From NCBI GenBank assembly GCA_900546085.1, contig URBS01000104.1:1-7941 (forward strand): 7,941 nt of DNA. Reading direction: 5' to 3'. The translations under genes were made by a program, and so were the position numbers. Position 1 is the first letter of the stretch. Each line of letters begins with the position of its first letter. This document shows positions 1-4,773 of this stretch, piece after piece. Source of the stretch: an uncultured Collinsella sp. GTDB taxonomy: Bacteria > Actinomycetota > Coriobacteriia > Coriobacteriales > Coriobacteriaceae. The notes under the pieces are model-generated. The model was given only the letters and a program-made list of their open reading frames with translations. It was not told the DNA's origin and did not search any database.

Positions 1-90
1 AGCCGTTCACTTCTCGGGAAAAGTATTAGACCTCGAAATATGGGCGGCGTTCGCGAACGGCAACTAGCTTGCGTCCGGTAGCCGGCACTT

Positions 91-117
91 GGGGCAAAGG
101 GACTGCCCTTTTGCCCC
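91..117. repeat. 27-nt hairpin with AAAGGGAC core (copy 1)
   Basis: GGGGCAAA (91-98) pairs with TTTGCCCC (110-117), and GGG (99-101) pairs with CCC (106-108), with one bulged T at 109 and a 4-nt loop ACTG. No T-run follows, so it is not a typical intrinsic terminator in the plus direction. It has the same length and the same AAAGGGAC core as the hairpin at 204-230, which suggests one family of intergenic palindromes. It could still be the 3' hairpin of an upstream gene. Confidence 0.55.
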
Positions 118-203
118 TTCACCATTGCATCGTATCTGGTGTGGAAAAAATATCGCCTGCGTTCTCGCGCCTGCGAAGAGTTCCTGAACCGCTTGAATGG
201 GAT

Positions 204-230
204 GTGACAAAGGGACAGTCCCTTTCTCAC
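204..230. repeat. 27-nt near-perfect palindrome just upstream of dus (copy 2)
   Basis: GTGA pairs with TCAC at the ends, then one C/C mismatch, then AAAGGGAC pairs with GTCCCTTT around a single central A at 217. It ends 8 nt before the likely Shine-Dalgarno of dus. It resembles a dispersed REP-type palindrome. If it lies in the dus transcript it would form a stem right next to the ribosome-binding site. Confidence 0.65.
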
Positions 231-252
231 ATTGATTTGAGAGTGGATGTTG

Positions 253-1206
253 ATGAATTTATCGCTGGCCCCCATGGAGGGGATTACCGGGCATGTGTTC
301 CGTCGCGTGCATGCGGAGTGCTTTGGCGCGCTCGATTGTTATTACACGCCGTTTTTGCCGCCGCCGCGGGTGGGCAACCGCTTTGGTGGCAAGGCGTTTA
401 AAGAGGTCGATCCTGCCAATAACCAGGGGCTTAACGTAGTACCTCAGCTGATGTCCAAGAATGCGGACGAGTTTGTGTGGGCGGCGCAGGTGCTCGCCGA
501 GATGGGGTACCGCGAGGTCAATCTCAACCTTGGCTGCCCCTCGGGTACGGTTGTTGCCAAAGGCAAGGGTTCGGGCTTTCTGCGCAACCTGGATGAGCTC
601 GAGGTGTTCTTGAGCGACGTGTGCGAACGCTCACCCTTGCCGGTGTCGGTCAAGACCAGGTTGGGGTTGGAAAGCGATGACGAGTACGAACGCGTGCTCG
701 ACCTCTATTGCCGCATGCCGCTGGCAGAGCTGATCGTGCATCCGCGCGTGCAAAAGGACCGTTATACGGGCTCGCCGCGTAAAGAGTTTTACGGCGAGAC
801 GTTGGAGCGGGCGCCGTTTCCCGTGGCCTATAACGGCGACATCTTTGATCTTGAGGACATGGATGCGCTGGTGGGGGCCTATCCCGGAACACGCCACGTA
901 ATGTTGGGGCGCGGCTTGCTCGCGAACCCCGCGCTGGCTCGCATGGTTAAGGGCGGCCCTGCTGCCACGGCCGCTGAGCTGCAGCGCTTCCACGACATGC
1001 TGTTTGCGGCCTATGCGGACGAGATTGGGGGCAACGCGGTCTTTCGCATGAAGGAGTGGTGGTTCTACGCCAAATGCGCCTTCGCCGATCCCGCGACCGT
1101 TCACAAACTCGTACGCAAGACCAAAAAGGTCGATGAATACCGTGCCGCTGTCGACCGTGTCTTTCGCGAGCAGCAGCTTGCGCCCATCGCCCGCTTTTGT
1201 GGCTAA
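253..1206 (+). CDS. dus: tRNA-dihydrouridine synthase (Dus family)
   Basis: FMN enzyme that uses NAD(P)H to reduce specific uridines of tRNA to dihydrouridine in the cytoplasm. The 317-aa product is the usual length for the family. It opens with the FMN-binding signature LAPMEGIT (residues 5-12), has NLGCPSGTVVAKGKGSG (92-108) in which C95 is the expected catalytic cysteine, VKTRLG (133-138), the HPRVQKDRYTG segment from H163, YNGDI (193-197) and the phosphate-binding MLGRGLLANP (217-226). The ATG at 253 is preferred over the in-frame ATG at 247 because GAGAG (239-243) lies 9 nt before the former and only 3 nt before the latter. The LAPMEG opening is DusC-like, but the target position in tRNA cannot be decided from sequence alone. 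The gene stands alone and converges on the minus-strand cassette; a leader hairpin sits just upstream. Confidence 0.95.
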   Translation: MNLSLAPMEGITGHVFRRVHAECFGALDCYYTPFLPPPRVGNRFGGKAFKEVDPANNQGLNVVPQLMSKNADEFVWAAQVLAEMGYREVNLNLGCPSGTVVAKGKGSGFLRNLDELEVFLSDVCERSPLPVSVKTRLGLESDDEYERVLDLYCRMPLAELIVHPRVQKDRYTGSPRKEFYGETLERAPFPVAYNGDIFDLEDMDALVGAYPGTRHVMLGRGLLANPALARMVKGGPAATAAELQRFHDMLFAAYADEIGGNAVFRMKEWWFYAKCAFADPATVHKLVRKTKKVDEYRAAVDRVFREQQLAPIARFCG

Positions 1207-1256
1207 ATGATCCCTTGGGGACGGAGAAGAACGGATCGCCTGTGCCGGACCCATGC
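1207..1256. other. Short spacer with a TTGGGGAC motif
   Basis: The spacer after dus carries TTGGGGACGG (1215-1224), flanked by GATCC (1210-1214 region) and GGATC. The same TTGGGGAC octamer occurs twice more in the window, at 3377-3384 and inverted at 3495-3502. It is probably a decayed or partial intergenic repeat. No gene is seen here. Confidence 0.35.
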
Positions 1257-1318
1257 AAAAAACTGTACGCCAGCATCCAAGGATGTCGAAAAATATCGTT
1301 TTTGGATGCTGACGTACA
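1257..1318 (-). terminator. Long-stem intrinsic terminator of the toxin-antitoxin block
   Basis: A 17-bp stem with one mismatch (1264-1280 against 1302-1318) encloses a 21-nt loop. In the minus direction it is followed at once by six T (plus-strand A at 1257-1262), the layout of a Rho-independent terminator, 20 nt after the antitoxin stop. In the plus direction a bulge lets CAAA (1260-1263 region) pair with GTTT, but only a poor T-tract follows, so it would end dus transcripts less well. The stem is unusually long for a terminator, so an origin from a palindromic repeat is possible. Confidence 0.75.
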
Positions 1319-1337
1319 TGTTTGGTTCGGCAGGGGA

Positions 1338-1604
1338 CTAGGCAATCATTGCATCGAGTGTAATGAGTTCCCTGAGTCGCTCCGTGCGCGTTTGCCCATG
1401 GCGCTTTGCCTTTGCGTCAAATGCTTCAAGAACCGATTCGCCCACACGTGCCGATAAAACAACGCTTGGTTCATCGGAAATCGGCGGCCTTCCCAACTTG
1501 ACGGTGTGGCCCTTCGGCCACTCATCTTTTTCGTATGCCGCTGCGGCTTTTTCTAGCTCACCGGGAGCAAACCCCATCATCTTTTCGAGCTGTTTAGCGT
1601 CCAT
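1338..1604 (-). CDS. Ribbon-helix-helix antitoxin (probable)
   Basis: An 88-aa protein with the shape of an RHH antitoxin. The C-terminal half gives a short strand, PSVVLSARV (46-54), then helix ESVLEAFDAKAKRHG (56-70) and helix TRTERLRELITLDA (72-85), the MetJ/Arc-type DNA-binding pattern. The N-terminal half (1-45, including KLGRPP at 36-41) would be the toxin-binding part. The start is fixed by AGGAGG 4 nt upstream of the ATG; this Shine-Dalgarno overlaps the TAG stop of the toxin gene, an 8-nt gap that suggests translational coupling. The expected role is to neutralise the toxin and repress the shared promoter. Toxin-first gene order is less common, but it is seen for BrnT/BrnA-like pairs. 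Family membership is inferred from pattern alone. Confidence 0.75.
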   Translation of the reverse strand: MDAKQLEKMMGFAPGELEKAAAAYEKDEWPKGHTVKLGRPPISDEPSVVLSARVGESVLEAFDAKAKRHGQTRTERLRELITLDAMIA

Positions 1605-1612
1605 AGCGCCTC

Positions 1613-1879
1613 CTATCGATCGATTCCGATTTCCCTGAGCACCTTGCGCGTAGGAGGGACAAGGGCGTGGTAAATGATGTAACCATCTCGGTCGGGGCAA
1701 CATCGAGCAATGAGCTCCATGAGGCGGTTTTTTCCATCAAGTCCAACGAGAACGTAATCGATGCCTCCATTTTCAAGATCACGCCTAAACCATGCGAAAG
1801 CGGAGTTCCAAGCGCAGGTAATATCCGTCTCTGTAAGCCCATGTTTGAGGGCATGGGAGTGGATTGCGATGAGCTCCAT
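1613..1879 (-). CDS. BrnT/RelE-like small toxin (probable)
   Basis: An 88-aa protein directly upstream of an antitoxin-like gene. The pattern HALKHGLTETDITCAWNSA (9-27), then a strand-rich part DYVLVGLDGKNRLMELIARC (41-60), YIIYHALVPPTRKVLREIG (68-86), resembles compact BrnT-like RNase toxins: a helix with H-x-x-x-H/KHG, then a beta-sheet running to a basic C-terminal helix with R-K-x-L. If so it would cleave mRNA or inhibit translation when free of antitoxin. The start ATG follows AGAGAGG at a 5-nt spacing. The gene has its own promoter-like sequence in the 57-nt gap after the 428-aa gene, and it may also be read from the upstream promoter. The exact family (BrnT, DUF4258-like or another small RelE-fold protein) is not certain. 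Confidence 0.65.
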   Translation of the reverse strand: MELIAIHSHALKHGLTETDITCAWNSAFAWFRRDLENGGIDYVLVGLDGKNRLMELIARCCPDRDGYIIYHALVPPTRKVLREIGIDR

Positions 1880-1894
1880 AGGGACCTCTCTTTA

Positions 1895-1923
1895 TGTATA
1901 CAGTTTTGTAGACAAAAATACAA
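1895..1923 (-). promoter_or_regulatory. Toxin-antitoxin promoter with dyad operator
   Basis: Read on the minus strand, TTGTAT (plus 1918-1923), 17 nt, TATACA (plus 1895-1900) fits a vegetative promoter 16 nt before the toxin ATG. Two dyads lie inside it: TTTTGT-AG-ACAAAA (1904-1917), a perfect 6-bp inverted repeat filling the spacer, and the 8-nt palindrome TGTATACA (1895-1902) covering the -10. This is where an autorepressing antitoxin of the ribbon-helix-helix type would be expected to bind. Promoter strength and binding are inferred. Confidence 0.55.
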
Positions 1924-1936
1924 GCAGTTAATATGG

Positions 1937-3223
1937 TTAAGCAGCTTGTTTTGGTTGGACTGTTGGTTGCATAGTTGGCACGAGAGGCTCTACCGCTTCT
2001 TCATTTCTTAGTTCGGTATGCGAGCGGCCGTTGAACTCCCAGAGGGGAGTGTTCTCATAGATTATCGAGAGGAGTTTGGAGACCTTGTTTATCTTCGCTT
2101 GTTCATAAAAATCGGGCCGTACGACGATCAATAGAAATTCGGCATCTTCGTTAATTTGTTGCACTGTCGGCATGCCGTTGAGACCAATAGAGCGCAAGAG
2201 CTTTGCCATAATGAAATCGAATTCGTCCTCTCTTGCGTGAAGGCTCGCGGCACTCAGCTTGGAATCCTTCAAGATATCCAGTTTGAGATTGTTAACAAAC
2301 CGTGTGTAGGTGGCATATCCGCAGACAACGTCCTCATAATCGAGTTTTTTGATTGGATGCTGTTTATGAGCAGCGAATATGGCCGCCCTCCTGCTCTGAA
2401 CACGTCGCTCGCGTAACGAACGCATTTCCTCGGTGTACTCGCTATGGCGTTTATATTTTCGAAAAGAATATCCGTAGTCGTCGTAGTAATAAGGGTTGTT
2501 TTCGACTGTGTCATCAAGTTCCGGCGTTATGAGGTACAGCTCTCCGTCTCTGGATAACATACAGGGGTTGTCGATGCGCCCCGACTCGTCTCTGATTTTC
2601 CAAATGGTTTCATTTACTTCGAATATCGAGACTGGTTTGGGAGCGCAAGAATTGTAAAGCTCAACAAACTTCTCAAGCGAGATGATTCCGCAAGCATCTG
2701 TATAAGCGCGTGCAAAGCGCCAAACTTCCTGGTTCGCTATGAGCTCGCGGAATTCCCTGTTGCTTGGAGCATCTTGTGGGCTTTGGTATCTGGCGTGAAG
2801 CGCGACGCGTGATGAGGACCATCTGTTGTCGGCCGCGACGTTCATGAGCTCCAGACGCAGGTACTCGTTTGTAATGCGAGCGAGTGACTCATAGTGAGTT
2901 AGGCCAAGCTCTGATCTAGGTGGCACGTCTTTGGGAACGGCGCGAGCGAACTTAATGCAGCGTGTGAGATAGGATTGTCCTAGGCGGGGACCATAATGCT
3001 TGTGTAGATGGCCGCCGACAGGGGAGAGCAATCCTTTGAGGTTGGTAACGGGGTATCCGGCGGTCTCTTGTTCGAGGCGGCGCCCGATGAGCAATGCCCC
3101 CTCAAGCGAAGTTTCATGATCGATACCCTTTTGATTAAGGCTCTTGGCTTCAACGATTCCGCTGATATCTGAGCAGGCGCTCGAAACGATGTCGGACGTA
3201 AAGGTTGGAATCTTTTTTGCCAT
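1937..3223 (-). CDS. Hypothetical protein, DUF1016/YhcG-like N-terminal region
   Basis: A 428-aa cytoplasmic-looking protein without signal peptide or membrane segment; function unknown. Residues 41-100 (GALLIGRRLEQE followed by HLHKHYGPRLGQSYLTRCIKFARAVP) and 108-147 (LTHYESLARITNEYLRLELM, then NRWSSSRVALHARYQ) follow the order of the DUF1016_N helical domain of YhcG-type proteins: a helix starting IG, a segment ending near FARA-P, then a 'SHY-L' helix and a 'W-S-R-L' helix. No PD-(D/E)XK nuclease motif is visible after it. Residues 165-405 recall a widespread Firmicutes module often linked to SEC-C motifs: a FVELYN segment (187-191), a DGELYLITPEL strand (226-236), a basic helix (255-290) and near the end YENTPLWEFNGRSHTEL (389-405), like the usual N-T-x-x-W-x-N-G-H-T-P-N-E-L. 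The SEC-C cysteines are absent. AGGAG lies 9 nt upstream of the ATG. Base composition is visibly lower in GC than in the flanking genes, which suggests transfer. It is followed 57 nt later by the toxin gene. Both domain matches are from memory of family patterns and need a profile search. Confidence 0.85.
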   Translation of the reverse strand: MAKKIPTFTSDIVSSACSDISGIVEAKSLNQKGIDHETSLEGALLIGRRLEQETAGYPVTNLKGLLSPVGGHLHKHYGPRLGQSYLTRCIKFARAVPKDVPPRSELGLTHYESLARITNEYLRLELMNVAADNRWSSSRVALHARYQSPQDAPSNREFRELIANQEVWRFARAYTDACGIISLEKFVELYNSCAPKPVSIFEVNETIWKIRDESGRIDNPCMLSRDGELYLITPELDDTVENNPYYYDDYGYSFRKYKRHSEYTEEMRSLRERRVQSRRAAIFAAHKQHPIKKLDYEDVVCGYATYTRFVNNLKLDILKDSKLSAASLHAREDEFDFIMAKLLRSIGLNGMPTVQQINEDAEFLLIVVRPDFYEQAKINKVSKLLSIIYENTPLWEFNGRSHTELRNEEAVEPLVPTMQPTVQPKQAA

Positions 3224-3417
3224 AACGATGCACTCCTGTGTGACTCACGGATAACGGAAACGTTTGGTTGTGAGTGCCGTTCTTTGATGGCGACGGCGAA
3301 CAGGAGCGCAGCCTGTCTGAGATGGGCGAGTGCGGTAACCACCGATCTTACTTACCGAGCTCGCTCCAGCGTGTCATTGGGGACCTCCGCAGGAGCTCTC
3401 GACTCGTCTCATGCCTT
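3224..3417 (-). other. Long, possibly structured leader of the 428-aa gene
   Basis: If the promoter at 3424-3452 is used, about 190 nt of untranslated leader precede the 428-aa gene. The stretch contains several inverted repeats: ACTCAC/GTGAGT (3243-3248 and 3270-3275) next to the ribosome-binding site, ACAGG/CCTGT (3300-3304 and 3312-3316), and GCTCC/GGAGC (3363-3367 and 3392-3396), the last embedded in two GAGCTC palindromes (3357-3362 and 3393-3398). No riboswitch class or known RNA is recognised. The long open frame at 2980-3342 in another minus frame has no ribosome-binding site and only shadows the main gene. Confidence 0.35.
3374..3384. repeat. TCATTGGGGAC repeat, left arm
   Basis: An 11-nt sequence repeated perfectly in inverted orientation at 3495-3505, 110 nt away. 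The pair encloses the promoter and the SOS-like box of the 428-aa gene. TTGGGGAC also occurs at 1215-1222. The motif looks like the ends of REP-type palindromes, possibly mobilised by REP-associated tyrosine transposases, which is recalled rather than shown. Confidence 0.45.
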
Positions 3418-3423
3418 GAGGCG

Positions 3424-3452
3424 AGTATAGCATAAAAGCAAACGTATGTTCT
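3424..3452 (-). promoter_or_regulatory. Extended -10 promoter overlapped by a LexA/SOS-like box
   Basis: On the minus strand TGC-TATACT (plus 3424-3432) is a good extended -10 hexamer, five of six matching TATAAT, with the TG in place. A -35 at the usual 17-nt spacing would be AGAACA (plus 3447-3452), a poor match. Covering that -35 and part of the spacer is CAAACGTATGTTCT (plus 3439-3452), which matches 8 of 10 defined bases of the Gram-positive/actinobacterial LexA box CGAAC-N4-GTTCG, with the intervening GTAT fitting the R-N-R-Y preference. LexA bound here would block the promoter until DNA damage. The predicted start of transcription is near 3417. The box is degenerate and unverified. Confidence 0.5.
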
Positions 3453-3480
3453 ATAAATTTGAGAAGCTGAATTCCTACCT

Positions 3481-3507
3481 ACTCATTTAAGTACGTCCCC
3501 AATGAGT
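3481..3507. repeat. REP-like hairpin containing GTCCCCAATGA
   Basis: ACTCATT (3481-3487) pairs perfectly with AATGAGT (3501-3507) around a 13-nt loop TAAGTACGTCCCC. The element begins one base after the glutaredoxin stop codon in the direction of that gene. Its right half carries the inverted copy (3495-3505) of the 11-mer at 3374-3384. The arrangement TCATTTAAGTACGTCCCCAATGA resembles dispersed REP/RAYT-type elements. It may also serve as a weak 3' end for the glutaredoxin transcript, though no T-run follows. Confidence 0.55.
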
Positions 3508-3508
3508 G

Positions 3509-3754
3509 CTAGAGGAGGTTTTTCTGTGCCCACGCGATGATGTCGCCCGATTCGTAGAGTGGTTTGCCGTCGATGAACAGGCAGGGAACCTGGCGTTTTC
3601 CGCCGATGGCGATGAGTGCCTGCTCGGCTTCGGTATCGGTCGAGATGTTGCGCTCGGGGATGGTCACGCCGTTATCGGCCAGGAAACGCTTGACCTTTAT
3701 GCAATACGGGCAGCCGGTCATAACGTAGAGCGCGAGCTCGTGATAAGTAGCCAT
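3509..3754 (-). CDS. Glutaredoxin (CPYC type)
   Basis: An 81-aa thioredoxin-fold oxidoreductase, the standard length for a bacterial class I glutaredoxin. It has the strand ELALYV (6-11), the dithiol active site CPYC (15-18) followed by IKVKRFL, the cis-proline region RQVPCLFIDGK (54-64, V56-P57), and ESGDII (68-73), all expected for binding glutathione or a similar thiol. It would reduce disulfides or mixed disulfides in the cytoplasm. Members of this lineage may lack glutathione, so mycoredoxin-like or NrdH-like partners are possible. The start at 3754 is chosen over an upstream in-frame ATG at 3793 because GGAG sits 5 nt before it and homology begins here. The gene lies 51 nt downstream of the TipAS regulator on the same strand and may be co-transcribed. 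Confidence 0.92.
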   Translation of the reverse strand: MATYHELALYVMTGCPYCIKVKRFLADNGVTIPERNISTDTEAEQALIAIGGKRQVPCLFIDGKPLYESGDIIAWAQKNLL

Positions 3755-3805
3755 AGGTCTCCAATCGGTTGAGGTTTCGATTGAAATACCCAAAGCCGCC
3801 GCGGT

Positions 3806-4633
3806 CTATGCGCGAATCAACGACGACTCGATGGCCTGAACCAAAAACGCCGTGGCCCCGGTGCCGCAGGGCTTGTCGTAGTAGTCAACAAAGCGCTGGT
3901 CGGCAAGGTAGCCGTGTGCGAGCCCCAGGTATGCTTCGTCTTGAGGCTTACGCCCCCAGTTGAGGCTAATCCAACGACGATGCATCGCAACAATTTTTTG
4001 GGCCTCGATGCTCTTTGGGTCGCCGTCGTCCATGGCAATCGAGAGCTGGCCCAAAATCGCGCGCTCGAGTTCTTTCATGTCGTTCCAGGTTTCGGGGTCC
4101 ATGTCCAGCAACGCCTCGTTTGCCGCATCGATTGCCCTGTCGCCGTAGCGCGCCCGGGCCTCGGCGCCGTAGCGCTCCTCGTTTTCCTGCACGGTGCGCC
4201 AACGCTCCAGTTGCGGCAACACGGCACCCATGAGCGAGACGGCTTCGTCGAGCGACATGCCGGTGCTTTGTGCCAGCCGCGGGGCACAATCCTCGATCAT
4301 TGCTTCCATGGTGGTGTCGTAGGTGTACTTGCCGCGGTCGTAGCACCACTTGCAGTAATGGTCGGTCGTGGCACCCGTCGCATCGGTGCCGCAGTCGTCG
4401 GGTGTGAGCACCATGCCGCAGCTCTGGCAATAGTGCTCGGGCATTTCGAGCAGGTGGGACAGCGGTTCTCCGGTTACGGCGGCAATGAGCTTCATCATGT
4501 CGATGCCCGGGGTGACTTCGCCGCGCTCCCAGCGGCTGACGGCTTGGCGCGTGACATAGAGCTTGGCGGCAAGCTGCTCTTGGGTAAGGTTGTTGGCGCG
4601 ACGGACGGCGATGAGTTTTTCTGCAAAGGCCAT
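3806..4633 (-). CDS. XRE-family regulator with zinc ribbon and TipAS domain
   Basis: A 275-aa, three-part protein. Residues 5-60 form an XRE (HTH_3) DNA-binding domain: RRANNLTQEQLAAKLYVTRQAVSRWERGEVTP. Residues 68-98 give a zinc ribbon with pairs YCQSC (C69, C72) and YCKWC (C94, C97). Residues 145-272 match the TipAS antibiotic-recognition domain: ENEERYGAEARARYGD (150-165), the DMDPETWNDMK segment (177-187), AMHRRWISLNW (216-226), YLADQRFVDYYDK (242-254) and AFLVQAI (262-268). In TipA-type proteins this domain binds thiopeptides or other peptides, and the protein then changes transcription; the ligand here is unknown. AAGGAG lies 5 nt before the ATG. The gene is divergent from trmO, and a dyad at 4693-4707 lies near its candidate promoter. 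The domain order with an XRE instead of a MerR head is common in Firmicutes and Actinomycetota. Confidence 0.92.
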   Translation of the reverse strand: MAFAEKLIAVRRANNLTQEQLAAKLYVTRQAVSRWERGEVTPGIDMMKLIAAVTGEPLSHLLEMPEHYCQSCGMVLTPDDCGTDATGATTDHYCKWCYDRGKYTYDTTMEAMIEDCAPRLAQSTGMSLDEAVSLMGAVLPQLERWRTVQENEERYGAEARARYGDRAIDAANEALLDMDPETWNDMKELERAILGQLSIAMDDGDPKSIEAQKIVAMHRRWISLNWGRKPQDEAYLGLAHGYLADQRFVDYYDKPCGTGATAFLVQAIESSLIRA

Positions 4634-4663
4634 AACGGCTCCTTTCTGCTGCTTGTTGGCTTA

Positions 4664-4707
4664 AGCATACGCGGCGGCCGACGCCCTTCCAAGCAACCGT
4701 TGGTTGC
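4664..4707 (-). promoter_or_regulatory. Candidate promoter and dyad for the TipAS regulator
   Basis: On the minus strand TTGGAA (plus 4687-4692), 17 nt, TATGCT (plus 4664-4669) is a plausible promoter 30 nt before the regulator ATG. Directly upstream of the -35 lies the inverted repeat GCAACC-GTT-GGTTGC (4693-4707), a 6-bp perfect dyad in the intergenic space shared with trmO. It is a natural candidate operator for the XRE protein itself. Both calls are inference from pattern. Confidence 0.4.
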
Positions 4708-4760
4708 AAAAGGGGCGGTCGCGGTGAGGGATTACGCGCATCGCGCATGCCCTCATGCCG

Positions 4761-4773
4761 TACAATGACCGAC
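4761..4773 (+). promoter_or_regulatory. -10 element placing trmO as a leaderless transcript
   Basis: TACAAT (4761-4766) is five of six to the -10 consensus and ends 7 nt before the A of the ATG at 4774, which is where transcription would start. There is no Shine-Dalgarno before this ATG. Together these point to a leaderless mRNA, a common arrangement in Actinomycetota. The -35 region at the normal spacing is poor. Confidence 0.45.

Larger units (their letters stand above)
1..252. other. Upstream region without a confident gene
   Basis: No gene is supported here. One forward frame is open from base 2 to a TAG at 65-67 and could be the last 21 codons of an upstream gene, but it uses codons such as TTA and ATA that are uncommon in the neighbours and matches nothing I recognise. 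The stretch contains a 12-nt perfect palindrome (48-59), a 7-bp inverted repeat GCCGTTC/GAACGGC (2-8 and 55-61), an 8-nt direct repeat CGCCTGCG (154-161 and 168-175), and the two hairpins listed separately. A weak promoter candidate is TTGCAT (125-130), 17 nt, AAATAT (148-153), which would place the second hairpin inside the dus leader. Confidence 0.5.

Noticed and set aside
2..67. Possible C-terminal tail of an upstream gene
   Set aside because: Only 21 codons, ending with TAG at 65-67, with rare codons and no recognisable motif; kept as a remark under the upstream region but not called.
69..401. A 110-codon plus-strand frame over the dus leader and start
   Set aside because: It runs through two hairpins and into dus in another frame, with no Shine-Dalgarno and no recognisable sequence.
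631..1345. Minus-strand open frames antisense to dus
   Set aside because: All lie inside dus, whose motifs are complete, and none has a ribosome-binding site or recognisable domain.
1667..2011. A plus-strand 114-codon frame across the toxin gene
   Set aside because: It is antisense to the toxin and its promoter, and lacks a start signal; the minus-strand pair has well-placed Shine-Dalgarno sequences.
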